Assembly (NCBI GenBank): GCA_037833965.1
Contig: AP031355.1
Coordinates: 23,771,501 to 23,835,500 of the forward strand
Reading direction: 5' to 3'
Source: Marchantia polymorpha subsp. ruderalis
Lineage: Eukaryota; Streptophyta; Marchantiopsida; Marchantiales; Marchantiaceae
Length of the DNA stretch: 64,000 nt
The notes under the pieces were generated by a model. It was not told the DNA's origin, did no database searches, and worked only from the letters and a program-made list of their open reading frames with translations. Below are positions 22,713 through 37,200 of the stretch, in pieces (the stretch's first letter is position 1; every line of letters begins with the position of its first letter). The position numbers and the translations under genes are program-made.

Positions 22713-25700
22713 ATCTGTATAACTATCATATACATTTTGTTTATATTCAACATGTACACAAGACCTTAAACAATTATACATGATACAGAACTTAAAGCTA
22801 AAAGCACCCAACCCAAATTGATAAAAATAGCATAATGTTTTCTTAAACAACAGTGTTCACATTTAGGTAAACACAGTGCTCAAAATATTTTTTTTTGTGA
22901 GTAGGTCACATGGCTCGATCTTAGCAGTTGAGTATTCGAATCTAAGGTGTACAATGACACGACGATTCCGTTCATTTCAGAATATCGGGTGAAAAATTCT
23001 CTGGGTAGTAACCATACAACTTTTACAAACTTAGTTTGCACACGGTATGATAAGTGTTTGGGCAGTTCTTATGCACAATGAAGCTGTAAAATGAATGGTT
23101 CAGAAAAGTCTTCTTTAGCGTGTTTCGTTGATAGTACTGGTGTTGCTTGAGATTCCCGAAGTTTCATAGGGCTAATGCTAAACTGCTCTATGCGGTCAAT
23201 TGTACCAATTTGAATGGGCACGCGGGAGTACAATTATTCTCCTTACGGACCTTAGACTCGACATCCCCAAATTAGATTATCTCAGGACATGGATTTCGCA
23301 TCACAATTGAAAGACGAGCACATTCCGGCCCATGGAGAATGAGGTGCGAAACTTTGTCTGTGCCAGATCTGTTAGATGATAGTAGATGGGCTCTTAGTGT
23401 AGACAACTAAAACAAAGAGTGCCCCTCTGAGGATCTACATAAAGTCCTTTATACGCATTACGTTTAATTTCCACTCAGCAGTACAGAAAGTGAATCTGGA
23501 CACTTCACGATCACATTTTCCAGTATCGGGGGCATCTTATCCGGCTGACAAGTAACATATGGAAAGCAAAAATTTGTAATCACGAATTTCAAACGAGGAC
23601 AAGAAAAACTATGAGCAGAACCACGCGTGATGAGGCATTTTGACATGCAAAGGCGACACCGAAATTTATCCAGTATTGTTATCAACATATCATCGACTAT
23701 CCTACTCAAAACCTTCTTGCAAACCAAAGCGTATCGAATAGCGATTAATGTTTGTCACGAAATGTCAACAACTGTCAACATATCTGCTCTGAATGCTCAG
23801 CAGCTCATACCTTCGGTGGTAACTACGCACGTATTATACAACTCTTGAAACCGATATATCCACAGTTGTAAATCAACCACGACGCTACCTTGCTGAAAAG
23901 GTTCAACGCTGCCAAACAAAACTTGTTTACTACATGCCGAAAAGAATGTACCAATAGCAAAGTCGCGCAGAATAGACTCTGCAGGACTTCTGCTTTGGTT
24001 GTGATTTTCCCCAAGAATTACCTAAGTGTTAATATTGAGATCTCTCTACCTTTCAGACTGCCTGCGATATGCCTCCTGCAGAAAATGCTCATATGCAGCC
24101 CAAAGAAATTACGGATAAAACCAAAGCGCGTGATTAGCTTTCAAAACTATTGAACATATCCTCTAGACTACAACTGTAACACTGGTAACGACCCAGCACC
24201 TCGGGGTCATCGAGCTGGATGAACCGAAGCTCGAATTTTCACCCATCAATTAATGCCAGGTAGAGAGGCCCGCCCACATTGAGCCAAACTATATCATGAA
24301 AGGGCTGTATGAGTGCTCGTCATAGACGATGCGACCGACCGCAGATTGTACACCACAAAGGATATAATTCCTAATTCTACCTCTCCAACTAATGATTTAC
24401 AGCCTAACTACCAACACGAGCCAGCTAGCCAAGGTACACTTCCTGGTTGTTGGGATTTGGTCTGGGTCGATAATTTTCCATCGTTTGTTGCGCCGGTGCT
24501 CTCACGCTTTGTTTGTACATATTCAAACCTGTAGCAGGCATAACATCGGAAAATGGGTTACCAGAAAGATCAATTAAGAACTTGTTACCGACGCTTGTCA
24601 TCCTTCTTTTAAATCTTGCTCGAGAATTGATGAGTTCCATAACCTGGCCTCTAAGACAAAGTTTATCGCCTCGCGCAGAACTTAATGTGTGAGTTGCAAT
24701 TTCTGGCGGAAAGCTTACACTTGCCTTCATTGAATCTTCCAAAGTCAGTGAGCCATCGAGAGCGAAGACTTCTTCATTAAACCGTTCTTTGTTCACTAAT
24801 GTAATGTTTCAAATAATAGAAGCTATAAGTTAACATGAGTCCCAAGTTGCTGCATGTTTCTTTCCTGGGATACCCAAAGTCGCTGAAAAACTTGAACCAC
24901 GTCACTCATCAAAGTGTAATGCTTCAACCACTTAGTCTGGACTTAGCGTAATACACCAAAATGTGTCAGGAACACGACCGTTGGACGCTAGCTATTACCG
25001 TCCGTATTGTAAATGTTCAAATCAAGTGAGTCTGTGAAAAGAAATAGAAATCTAAGGCCTGTTTAGGTGACTTCATTCCTTTCCATATTTCTTTGTCCAA
25101 TAACAGAACCAGTTCTAATGTTTGCAAAACTAGCCTCACACCAACCTCCTCCTTGCGTGCACACTGCCCTTACTACCAAAAATATTCGATCATCCACTTG
25201 AGAAAGCCTAACACGCTACAAAAGAGGAGTTGTATGCAGTCCTAGCTACATCCAGTAAACCAGATTAGAGCATAGTTTACGCTTAGTATCGCAAGTTCCG
25301 TGCCATCTACTGATTTGACACCTAACTGATAACACGCAAACTGTAGGCCACTTATGGACATGTGCTCATCAATATGCTACAAGAGCTACCTCAGCTACCA
25401 CTGTCTGGAATCGTGACTCGTTAGTATCTACTATTACAAGCCAGTTTGAATACGGCATCACCCCGCAGCATTGCCGCTAGGAAGGAAGTAGACAAAAGTG
25501 TGCCGACCTTTTGCTTCAACTGCTCCATGAAAACTACTTAGCGGCTCGCAGAGTCTGGGCTCCCATAACCGAGATTTATGGCAATTTATGCAGTACCCAT
25601 AACGCCTGGACGGTCAAGGCGAGTTACGATAGAAGCAAGGTCTGGTGAGCTCTTATATACAAAGCCTACTGAGAAGTCCTGTATATACTTGACGCAGCCG

Positions 25701-26176
25701 TAACTTTAACAGCACATTCAGGAGTTCTCAGATAGTATCTGGAGCTGCGTGTTTTCCCGCTCACACGAAGTGTGAACGTGATCAGGGAGTAAATGTGAGC
25801 GACGAGAAACAATTTTGCGTACACATATTACAATATCCTACCATCGTTCGACGCCTTCAGCCATGCGAGGAATTTGAAAACACCACATTTAATCCACAGT
25901 AAGTTTTGCGCCACTTCGGGGTTATAAGAAGAAATCCTCCTCCTCTGGTCTAACACGGAAACTTCATAGACAGGCTGGGAAACGGCGAGATTCGCTTTAG
26001 CCACAGGGAAAATGGTTGAAGTCCTAAGCGAAAGCAAATTAGGCTGAATTGTTATACACAACATTTGTGCATCATCAAGGCAATTATGCTGGACGGGCGG
26101 ACGCAGGTACGGAAGGTCATGGCTTAGTTCTGAGTGTTACGTATAAATTATACAATACATCCCTCTCATATGTGAA
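22713..26176. other. Intergenic stretch, no gene recognised
   Basis: Base composition is balanced and open frames are short. The longest is a 123-codon frame on the minus strand at 24425-24796. It has a Ser/Arg-rich, non-repetitive peptide including LSSARGDKLCLRGQV, which I do not recognise. It could be a fragment of an unidentified gene or exon. No transposon motif was found. Confidence 0.4.
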
Positions 26177-26249
26177 TCCGTTGTAGTCTAGTTGGTTAGG
26201 ATACTCGGCTCTCACCCGAGCGACCCGGGTTCAAGTCCCGGCAACGGAA
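26177..26249 (+). tRNA. tRNA-Glu (anticodon CTC)
   Basis: This is a 73-nt cloverleaf. The acceptor stem TCCGTTG (26177-26183) pairs with CAACGGA (26242-26248), and the discriminator is A. The D arm includes the A box TAGTCTAGTTGG. The anticodon stem CTCGG/CCGAG encloses loop CTCTCAC with anticodon CTC at 26211-26213, reading GAG. The T arm CCGGGTTCAAGTCCCGG contains the B box (about 26228-26238). No intron is present and CCA is not encoded, as expected in eukaryotes. A TTTT run at 26256-26259 serves as the RNA polymerase III terminator. It lies in the 3' flank of the MCA gene, on the opposite strand. Confidence 0.97.
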
Positions 26250-26627
26250 AGAAAGTTTTGGGAAATTTAAAATCACAATTTTGCAGGCCAGCCTTGAAAG
26301 AATCTGCTTACATGATGATCCCCACAAGTAAGGCGGCATGTGATTTCAATGCACCCTTGGCCCGGATTCCAATCCCCGCGATGAGAAAATGCTCCTGGCT
26401 GATATTGCTGCCATTTTGCAGTATCCACCCCCTGGATTGGTGGATTCTAGTAACGCGGTATATTGGGTTCACAACCTTATAATACGGGAATCCATCGAGA
26501 CTTCTGATGACAGATAATAGAAATCATTCTACAAAGATAAAGAAAGGAATTACAGTTTCTTACAAATGAACCTCATCAGACTCATATGCTTTTTAATCAT
26601 GAATAAGCATAGACATTAAATCAAAGA

Positions 26628-29595
26628 TCATAAAACTGAGGTGCATAGGAGGAGGAAGTCGAACAAGTCGTTACCTTCTTCCTCACAAGCTTGAATTTCA
26701 CGCCACTCTTGCACCAGCGAGCAGCAGCAGCACAAAATGTGCGCCCACATATCATCGCACGTTCCTCCCTGCATACATGTAGAGTGAAAACTCAATATTG
26801 TCGTTGCGTTGCCCACTGTGACATAGTTACGAAACACTGACTGAATCCTGACGGCATTCGCCAGCAAGATAATGGCTACATGTTGTTGACATCGCTAATA
26901 CTACAACTTTGGCTCCCAAAACATACCATTTCATATCATACATAGAACCAAAGATTCATACATAATGCACTCAGGTTTCTCTTTCCATTTTTCAAGTTCT
27001 AATAGTTTCGAAGTTCTGATGTATTACTTCGCATCGAGATGGCTAATCTCAAAGCGTGAAGGTAAGTATGCCTCAAACGAATCAACCTTCAAAATCCTCC
27101 TTCTTAAATAACAATACACGGCCTTCTTGCAGACAATAAAACCGAGAGAAAGAGCGAGAGCAGTACAGGTATATTGAAGCGCTTCCGCAGTTTCCGTCTG
27201 AAGCAGCAGGTGTACAAGCAGCAGCCTAGATAAAGCGTATGAAAGGCTAGATCATGGCAAGCAGTCTCTTGGGCTGTTGACAAGCACGACAGGAGGTCAG
27301 ATTCTGACAAATAAAGATTTTCGCCAGTGAGGAAGATAATGTTCAACGTCCTAAACATGAGAATTCGCTTATTAAAGACGTACAGTAGCTCGAGCATAAA
27401 CTTCGATTAAAAGTGAATGGTTCAGAGACGAAAATGTATATCAGATTGGCAGAAGTGTCATGCGCTTGTACAACTGTCAGGTTCGACAAATCAATTGCTC
27501 ATGTCTTTGTCCGTACACTCAATAAACAGATTCCGCAATCGAGTGAAGTGTTTTGGGCTTACAGATCTCTCCGTCAGTGACAACAGCAGCGATATTTGTG
27601 AACGTGCCACAAGGATAAAGAAATGTAGATATGCCTGTACCATGAAAACAAAAGTCAAACTTCACCATGAAATAATGATATCAGAAAAAAAACTGAGCCT
27701 TTGCGTATGTAGACCGCTGACTATCCATCTGTAAAGTCGCCTAGAGCTCGTACTAAGCACCTGGAAGCCTCCATTCTCACTACATTTCTCAGAGGAGAGA
27801 AGGCTAGGAATTCAGATGGATTTAACCCCAAAACAACGAAACTGCCCTGTCTATTTGATGATCATTAGAGCAGTCATGCCTGAAAAAAAACAAAAAAAAA
27901 AAAACGTAATAACAGAAACGTTGAGATGAGACAGGCGATAATCAAGGACACAGCCAGATATAGAAGCCATAGAGATCAGCAATGATTCAGAACCGTACAT
28001 AGAAAGGGGTCGAACCAGCAATCATAAAGTGAATTGTGCCACTGTCTGGGCAGTCTAGACCTGTCAAACCTTCGAGCCCCATTGTTATTTTCACTAGTCT
28101 CCACCGCTCTAGTTTCGACAGCATCCGACAAGGGCAATTGGGCCACCTGCGAGCTGGTAACCTCGTTCCGTACAACGGGTGAAGGTGGTTTCCGATGTGG
28201 AGGAGGATGAGGAGGTCTGGTTCTTCTGTGTCTGCACAGAAAACTCGACTAAGTCATTCTAATCTCTACTCTGAAGAAAACAATAGGTATTAGACGAACT
28301 GCTCTTTTCGCTGAGGAGAAGGGTTCATCGCAGGTGAGAAAAATCAAGAACTTTTGGGAAGTTCTGCTGTACAATGTCCTTGATCTGGATGCTGAAAAAA
28401 AATTTAATTACAAGATTCCAACAAAATCAATGAATCTGTCTGCTCTCAATATCAGGAAACGTACGCAGGGTCTGGTAGTTCCGAATTGTTCACATGGGCA
28501 TGAATTGCATGATGTCCATGATTTGCATGAGCATGGTTGGACACATGTGGAACAATGGCGGTGTTGGGATCTATGTGCTCGAGGTTATCATTTCCTGACG
28601 GTTGATCTTCGGTCGGAATGACGCTCACTTCCTCCGTAATTTCAATAAGATGCTCTATGACATCACACTGATCCAACTCCATTCTTGCTTGCATCTGCTG
28701 CAGCTCAAGACGCAGCTTCTCGTTCTCTTCTCGGAGAGCTCTTTCTAAGCCCAAACCCGGATAACTCCTAGACAGAGACCTCTGTAAGATAGCAGAATCT
28801 GCTATCGTCCTGTCATCTTTCAGAAGAGTCGTGTATATTGTCTTTTCCTCGTCATCCATCGTGTACTCACGCCGATCCTTCTCAATAGCTCGCAGTTTTT
28901 CCTGAAACCCGCTCGACATTCAAGTATCAGACCCCGTGTACTAGGCTTCCCATGAGCACAGCGAGCTCTCCTGCTACGGTACCCATATCGCTGCTACACG
29001 CCCGAGCATGCGGACCAGCATTGGTAATGCTGCACCAGAGCAGTCACCAATGCACTGTCGGGCCGAACAGATGAAAAGCATTCACAGACATACAGCATGG
29101 AAGTGAATGTGGTCGATCTCTGATCTGAGACAGCTGAGTATCACAAGACTGCACAAATGGAGGAGAGGAGTGGGAGAGAATGAGGGTACTTACTCGATGA
29201 TTTTCCACCAGACTGATGAGAGGAATGAGTCGCAGATATCTGTCAATCTCATACTGATAGTCCTTGAACTGATTAACGATGTGCCAACCCATGGCAATCA
29301 AGTACAAGTAGCTCTTATCTCGGCAGTTCTCAACCAAAGTCAAGGCCCTCTTCAAGCAGCGCTCGAGGTGGTCCAGGGGCTCCCGCGTGTCCCTGTACTC
29401 CGGATACTCGTCCACATCCTGAGGTTTCAGCTGCTCCAGCAAGTTCGCAATGAGCTTCAAATGCTGCGCGAACTGGCGACAGTTCCGCTTGTGCATTCGA
29501 GCATTGCTGGCAGCTGCCACTATGGAGTATATGAGCTTCAAAGAAGCCGAGATCTGAACAACATTGGCTATCTCTCCGATCACCACCCATTCCAT
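26628..29595 (-). CDS. MCA: MCA (MID1-complementing activity) mechanosensitive Ca2+ channel protein, six exons
   Basis: MCA proteins are plant-specific plasma-membrane proteins that let calcium in on membrane stretch. Exons on the minus strand: 29595..29194, 28901..28465, 28231..27999, 27634..27563, 27273..27167, 26768..26628 (stop). Every GT-AG junction keeps phase, giving about 463 residues; Arabidopsis MCA1/2 have about 420. Exon 1 holds the N-terminal block (GEIANV, MHKRNCRQFAQHLKLIANLL, CRDKSYLYLIAMGW). Exon 2 holds the ARPK/EF-hand-like part (EKDRREYTMDDEE) and a coiled coil (LREENEKLRLELQQMQ). It ends in a His-rich insert (about residues 253-270). Exons 3-6 encode the Cys-rich PLAC8 domain (LYDCWFDPFLC, FLYPCGTFTNIA, GCCLYTCCFRRKLRKRFNI, HILCCCCSLVQEWREIQ). 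A GTAACG donor at 26674 could lead to another last exon. Confidence 0.93.
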
Positions 29596-31000
29596 GACTA
29601 CGACTGGCTCAACTGATGAAACTGAGCAACTCCAAACTTAACCTGCGCTTCCCTTCACCAATAATGCTCGGCTCAACTCCGCATCGATGAAAACGTCTAT
29701 ACTAAATAAGGCCACCCGAACTATCATTATCTAGGCTGCTGTGAACGAAGCAATTGGCCTGATCCCGAACGCAAGTCCTCTCCCTCTCCCCGGCGCTCGG
29801 ACGACGAAGTTGGCACAAAGGAGCGTCATGCACAAGCAAGTCAGTCAGTACGCACGACGGACTCTCAAAAGGGACGCAAGCTATCTCCCGAGGCATTGTG
29901 TGGCAGCACATCATAATCGAAGCCCGCAGGCTTAGAGCCGGAGTCAGATTGCAGCTCAAGGCACTGGCACCTCCGGGCGGCTCGATTCTCGTCCCAGCAG
30001 GCCATCATCCCAGCGCGTCGTCGTCGTCGTCGTCGTCGGTCCAAGAAAGTGTCTCTCCGCCACCCAAAAACACCTCGCCGCACTGTCAGTCCCTTCGACC
30101 CACCAAGGCCCCTTTCACGCCCCCACTCGGCCGCACCTCCATGAACGCTCCTCGCCCTCGACCATGAAATTGCCTCCCCTCCCCTCCCCTCCCGGAGCTC
30201 AATCACTCGCCCTCGTTCCTCGACGAGACGCAGCGAGTCCCCGCACCAAAATCTGAGCCGAGCCGCAATGCAGCGCAATGCAATGCAACGCAATGCCGGA
30301 GGGAGATGGTCAGACGCGCCAACAACGGGCGACAACAGCTCGCGCTGCCACCGACGCTCGAATTACTACGACCGCTGCATTGCCTGCGTCACATGGCAAT
30401 CCGGTTCGACCCCCGACCCCGGAACGGAACGGAACGCCTCGGTCCCGCAGTCCACCTCGTCCCTTAACTCTCTCGCTCTCCTCTCCTCTCTCTCTCGTCG
30501 ACGAGAGCCCCGTCGTCCCCTGCCTCGTCCCCTGTCCCAATCCCGGCGCTCACTCACTCCACGAAAACTGGACCGAACGGCGATGGGCGGCGGCAGCTGC
30601 CGGCGTGGGGCCACGACGACCGGAATCTGTAGCTTCGAGATTACGAGCAGAGGAAGAAGAAGAAGAAGAAGAAGAAGCGGCTGGTGCTGGCGGGAGCTTT
30701 GGAGCTGGGGCCCACGGCGGCACCTTTCGTTATTTCCAGCGACGTCGAGCGAGCGAGCGAGCTCACTCACGAGCTCCGTCGCGATTCTCGTGAGATTTCT
30801 CGACCTCAGGCTGCTCTCGCTGCCTGTCCCCGTGATCGATCCACTGTCCGCCTTTTCCGTCTTTTCGTCGACGAATCCACTCCCTCCCTTCTCCCCGGGA
30901 TTCGACTCGGACGGAGGCGGAGGCGGGCGACCCTTTGGCGGCGCTCGTTGGCTCTAGCTTTATCCTCCTTCCGATTTAGCGGAGAGTAAACGGACCGTAC
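29596..31000. promoter_or_regulatory. GC-rich upstream/leader region of the MCA gene
   Basis: This block rises to high GC content directly upstream of the MCA start codon. It carries TCG trinucleotide repeats near 30018-30040 and a GAA run near 30652-30677. Long overlapping open frames on both strands have low-complexity Arg/Ser/Pro-rich translations without domains, as expected of GC-rich non-coding DNA. It resembles the GC-rich block upstream of the ABA4-like gene, so I read it as promoter plus 5' untranslated sequence. Confidence 0.45.
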
Positions 31001-34000
31001 TCGACTTCGTGACTGTTACATTCCGATGTGGTCGAGCCGGACCTCCCGACAAATGTGAGGAGGAATCATGTGAGTCTTACCATGGTTCGGACCTTGCCCC
31101 CCTACGCAGTACGAACGCGTACTGCGTCATCTGTTGCGTCTTAGTCTTGGGAGTTTCAAGCTACCAACCTGTAGATATAGGCAACCCACGGAAAAATGTG
31201 GAACGGTGGATAAAGCATCGATGACGATCTCAACACAAGATCTATGATAAGTCATCATTGCAGTAAATTTCTGGGGTTAAAGTACATGTCGATAATTTGT
31301 GCCACACGATTGGGCTAAATCAAATCTTGACTTTACGTGTGGGTTTATTTTGATTTGACCATTCCTCGGGTATTATACGAAGAATGTTTCGAGATCTTTT
31401 ACGAGGTCGTTGATTTTATAACTTTGGGATCTTTGGAAAGCACTTAGCTCGTGCTTAGGAAAAGGTATGGCCTTTTGTTTGTTGCTTATTGTGCTGAAAG
31501 TGCACCCATAGCACGTTTTTGAGAGATGCCGAGAAGCGCCACTGGATTAATAGTTGAATACGATAGTGGACACTTCTGTTATCGAACTTGAACCTTTTGT
31601 AATTCTATTTTTAGCGCATACAATGCACATGTAGACTTGAATTGCAAGAATTTCAAGTCATGGCAAGTCACTTCACGTGATCACCATAGGTTTTCAGAAA
31701 TGACTGGATGGGGCCAAGCTGATAACAAAAAAGGAGGGGAAGATATCGGACAGAGGGATTAACGAAATGTCATTAAACATACAACCTATCACCTTGGAGC
31801 TCGAATTTCGAGTATATAATCTTCTGCTTTGTAAGGTTCCCCAACCGTATCTTCCGAAAATCTGCTGTGAAACATCTATTCGATTATTATTCTTCTTCTC
31901 TTGATCCATACCATGAAAAAGATCTCAGCGATTGGACTGACCTCAAGTTGAAATTGATCCAGATTAGCCAACGACAGTGAGCTGAAAACTTTTTAATCTC
32001 ATCTCTAGTCACATCTCCCGTGGATATTCACTTCTTAAACTCCTTCCAAATTAAATCCCATTTTACTATTATGTAGATTTTTTTTATTCTTCAGCATCTT
32101 ATTCCTAGTCATTTTGCAGCCAGGATCCTGAGGTTTGAGTGGTAGACCGCGAGATACTTACCAAATTGTATCAGACGTCGTTGAAAAGAGGACTAATGGG
32201 GCGAAGAGGAAATGAGAAGAAAGAAAGACTTAGTTGTCTTGACTCCGATAAATTGCTCTCTACGGCACCTCAGCGCATCTTCGCTATTTTCTTTCTGACT
32301 GCCATTAAACGTGCTCAGGCCTTGTGAATTTAATATTCATGAAACGATACAGTATACGAAATCCCTCGGTTTTAAAATACGACGCACGCAACACAACGGA
32401 GCTAGGGTTTCGGGCCAACACTTGGTTGAAAATTTCTCATTTTAGTGGGTGCAAACCTTGCTCGGCTGTCCGCTGCCTCTTGCGCGTGTCCCTCCATGGG
32501 TTAGGACGATGACTCTGTCATATTAATATAAATGCTTATTGTATACTGTAACCGCCCAGGGAAGAGAACTATACGGATCTTTCTCGTATCCGAGGAATCA
32601 GGCCAATGAGACCCCGGTTCTTTTCGCAGACCCAGGTTGGCACTGACACTGTATTTATTGAACTTTCTACTGGAACATTGGCCATCGCCGATCACCGGTA
32701 AAGCGTCCACGTGGCGCGGCACCGAAGGCGAGAGATTCTTCCGAGCGTCGGAAGAAATCCGGCGGGCAGCGGACTACATGGATAACAAAAGCGTCGTAAA
32801 ATAGCTCTCCTCATTTACCCGGATCTGTTGTCGTCTACGTGTCGTCAAGGAGGATGTCAGCCACGGGAGGACGTATGGGGGAGTAGATGCCCAATTCATT
32901 CAGCACTCTTTGCGGCACCGGACATCAGCCGAGGCCTTGTCTCTTCCTGCCGGCGGCCGCAAAGGCTTCCCTGCATGCTATGCTCGTAGTCTATCCATGA
33001 TCTGTATTAGTTATGTCTAACCTTTATACAATCTGCCACTTGAATCATCTGATTGCCCCTTCGATGAACGAGTAAATGAGCTTGTAAAACTGCAGGCTAA
33101 AGCAATCCTCGGCGGGCCCCCTAGTAAGCACACCTTTGGCGCCTCACCCTTGTGGAAATTGTCAATTGTGTCAATTGTTTAACTAGTGAGGTTGTGTGGC
33201 AAACTGGATCTAACCAGGTATGTACGCAGTTTTGACAAAGTGTTCCCGGATGTGTAGTTGTTTACGTGAGTAGCACTCTCTAGTTTCTTATTCTTGCACT
33301 TGATATATTTTGGCTGCTGCTGTTCTTCAATACGAGGGGCTTGTTCTACTGTTCGTGATCTTTTTCCATTGGCAAATTTTGATATTGTTGTCGACGAAGA
33401 CAAAGGAACATGGATGATCGGCTGATTACGTGAATATCTCTCTAGATTCTTAATTTTTGCACGTTGTGTATTTTTCTCGTTGTTGCTCTTCTTGACGACG
33501 AGGAGTTTGTTACATGTTCGTGATTTTGGAATGTTTGAGGATTTTCTTACTGCTTCTGATGAAGGGTTACATGATTATCGAATGTTAATGTAGCTTTTTC
33601 TTTACTCTTGATTCTTCTATGTCTGGCATTCCTACAGCTATTCTTGCTTCGTATGTCTTTCTTGACTGTCACAATTTTGACGAGTATTCTTGTTACAACC
33701 TCTTCAAGGTGCAATATGTCGACTGAAATTAAAGACAAAAATTCTTAAGTGTTCGAGAACAATTACCTCGGGCCACAAACCGCCACAAGTGATTGCAATG
33801 GACACACTGACTAGATACAACAACAAGTAATCCAACATTCATATTGCGTTGGTGGAGATGGATTTTGCGTCCACGTCAAATAGAAGACCTAAGAATTAGT
33901 ACTCCACACATACATGCAATAGCAATTACACAATGAATTTGCACTCAGATAATTCTGAATGCATTAAGTTAGAAATCATCCCAAGCAATATGTCACTCAT

Positions 34001-34200
34001 AACACATTATAGCACATCAGTTGATGCTCTTTGCTCCAATTGGAATGTGAAATCCAATTCCTCCATGAAACGAGCGGAAAAGCTGATCAAACAATGCGTA
34101 ATTCAAGCTTCAAGATTCAAAGATTTGAGCGCTGGATTGTGTAGAACAAGGAATAGAATGAACAAGAAGATGTATCAAAGATTATTTTGCCTCAAATGTA
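31001..34200. other. Intergenic stretch, no gene recognised
   Basis: Composition is mixed and open frames are below about 95 codons. The 33933-34211 plus-strand frame is Ser/Lys/Asn-rich and shows no family motif. I see no tRNA, transposase or reverse transcriptase signal. Confidence 0.45.
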
Positions 34201-37200
34201 CGACATGTTAAATTCAATCCAATCTCGCTGAATCAACCCCTTCTCTTCATAACCTCTACTCTTCAAAATCCAAATACAAGTCAATGCTAATTCGAACATC
34301 TCCACATAAGCAAACCTAAACACAAGTCAAGATTATTATGAAAATCTCCACATGAGCAGACCTACGATGGTAGCTAATTCAATTCACACCTCTGTCAAGG
34401 ATTTTGTCTCCATACATCGTACTTTCACGTCCAAATCTATGTCATGTTTTGTCGACAATCCAATACCTCAAAATTTTCAAAGTCATCACAAATTCTCCTT
34501 GAAATAAAACTTGGAGAAAGTAGTCAAAAGAACAGAGTAACTAGATTATTACCTTGACAACCGAGTATATAATGAAATACAACAATATGAAGTAGTTTGT
34601 GACAAATCTAGACAAATGTGTTACTCAAATTCTCATGGCCAGAAGAGTCGGCAAGCAGCATTTTGCATTACAATTATGATCTTGCAATATGAAATAAAAA
34701 TATGGAGTATTGCAAGCCAAATCTTAATGCAAGCTTTGATTTTATGATTGAAAATCCACCTTTTATCACAAAGTCAACAATTTTGTTTCTTTCTTCCAAC
34801 AACTTGACATCTTATGAATTCATTTCTACAATTAAGTCCATACAAAGAAGAAAATAGATAAATAATTTATATCTTGAGTCTAGATACTTAAGTATGAAAG
34901 AATCTCACAAAATCTCAACCGAATGTTTTTTAATGTTCATATTTTTAAAATACACATCTATGTACTCATTCCACCTTATTCCAGCAACAATCTCACACGC
35001 TGAAATCGATCAACTTATAGAGGGAACATTTTATGGACAATCACATAAACATAACTTAGAATAATCCAAAAATTCACTCTTTGCATTCATCTTATTGTGA
35101 TAAAAATTTTCAATATAAAATTTCCATTTTTTTGAAATAAATTATCTCTCCATGCTTTACACAAATACATAATGTGTCTTAGATTTGAAGATGCAAATAT
35201 TGATAAGTTGCACACACAAATATATATCAAAAATACCTCAAAGTATGTTTATTACTTCTAATATATAAAGTATGAAATTTGCATAAATTTTTCAATGCTT
35301 AGAAATACAATTTTCAATGCAGTCAAATCTTGAGTGCAACAATCAATTATGAAGCAATTAGATTTTTAGTTATGCTCTAATTTAATTTTTGCATCTTTAA
35401 CTTCTTGCACAATATTCACAATTTTTTCTATTTTTTTTTTCTTCAAGCAATCAATAACATCATTAGATGACACAAAAGAAACAAAATTAAAAATGAAGAT
35501 TGCATAATGATTAAAAAAATAATTTCATTAACTATTAGCAAATGAATATAATGTGATTTGTATAAATTTATCAATGAGAGTAATAAAGATGATATTTTAT
35601 GCTACACAAATAGACAAATATTCTAAGATACAATTATAACGAAATCTATATCATATTTGATTGTCATAAATATCTCGTCTATCTCAAAAAATTTATTGTG
35701 AGAAAAATATATTATCATGACCAGTTGTCATTTGGATTTAAGTACAAACATAAAATCTTGGTATGATGAATCAATAATGTTTTGTTGGTGTATATACACA
35801 AAATAAAGATTGACATGACTCCAAATCTGCATAGATTGTTGGTGGTATGGATGAAATGTATATGATTATTTGGCCATTTTTGCTTGTATGTAATGCACAA
35901 TTTTAAATTGAAATGTGTCATCTTTTGCTCTTCTATTAAATAGAACATCAAAGTGTAGTAGCAAGAGTATTAAAAGTATAATTTGGTCATCTTGTTTATA
36001 TCAATTACTTCAAATGAATTTACAAAATCTATAAAAATATTTTTATAAATCATCTAACCTCGTTTGTAAATCTTGAAGCATATGAATATTTTGGACTTCA
36101 AAAAAATAATTTCATCTTCTATAACAGTATCGTGTCATCTTTCATCATTGTCATTACAATAATATCTGCAACACATATATTTATGAATCTAATCAATATT
36201 GATATACATCTACACAAACTAACAATTGCATAAATGCAACATGCCCGTCGAAGAATAGATATTAGAATAAAATTTGACAAAATGAACTAACCTTTTTTTT
36301 AAATATAGTATTAAAATATCATTTTTGGATTTATAATAAATCACAATCAAAATACATACATATAGTTTTTGTAGATGATCATTATAATTCATATTTTTTT
36401 GACCTGATCTTATTTTTTATCATATACCAAGAGGTGAATATAAGACTTTTACATAAATTATCGTGAAATCTGATAAAAACTATTCTAAGGTCTAAAAACA
36501 CATCAGTAAGTGAAGGTTTTTATACAAATTTGTTTTATGTTGTTTTTTGTTATTGCTTTTTCTACTACATAATTAGTTACCATAGACATCCTAGATAGAC
36601 ACATAGTTCACTTAAAAATAACATGCACAAGACACTACAAACGTCCTACAAACAATCTTAAGAAAGATCTAATTCACAAGACACAAGATTATCAAGTTCT
36701 GTAAAGAGCATAAACATTCATCGAGATAAAAAACACATAAAATATCAAAAATTAAAATTATCGATCATCAATCCGCACATCGCTCCTTTGGTCATTGATC
36801 ACGCTCACACACACCATTGTTTCGCCTCTTACATCTTCACGACTTGTTATAATTCAAGCCACTGGCATCATTTTTTGCAACCGTTTGTACAAGAGCTTTT
36901 TACTTGGAATAGATTGCTTTCATATTTCACTTTAGAGCTTATTACCAATAGAATCTAGACCTAAAGCACATGCTCTAGTCTCTAAAATGGTTACTTGCTG
37001 ACTACCTTGTCTCGACATCACACATTCATTGAACAATTAGTTTGGTTTAATCAATTTCATGTGTGTAAATAATAAATTAGTTGTGAGTCTTGATTTACAA
37101 CTGTAATTTATGATGAATAGTGTGGATGTGAGTATGAAGTGTTGTAGACAATAAGCACGGAATCATACATTTGGGATGACTTTAGCTTGTTGTCTTGTAA

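Noticed and set aside
30268-30957. 229-codon plus-strand frame upstream of MCA
   Set aside because: Low-complexity Arg/Ser text over GAA and TCG repeats; more likely leader/promoter DNA of the MCA gene.
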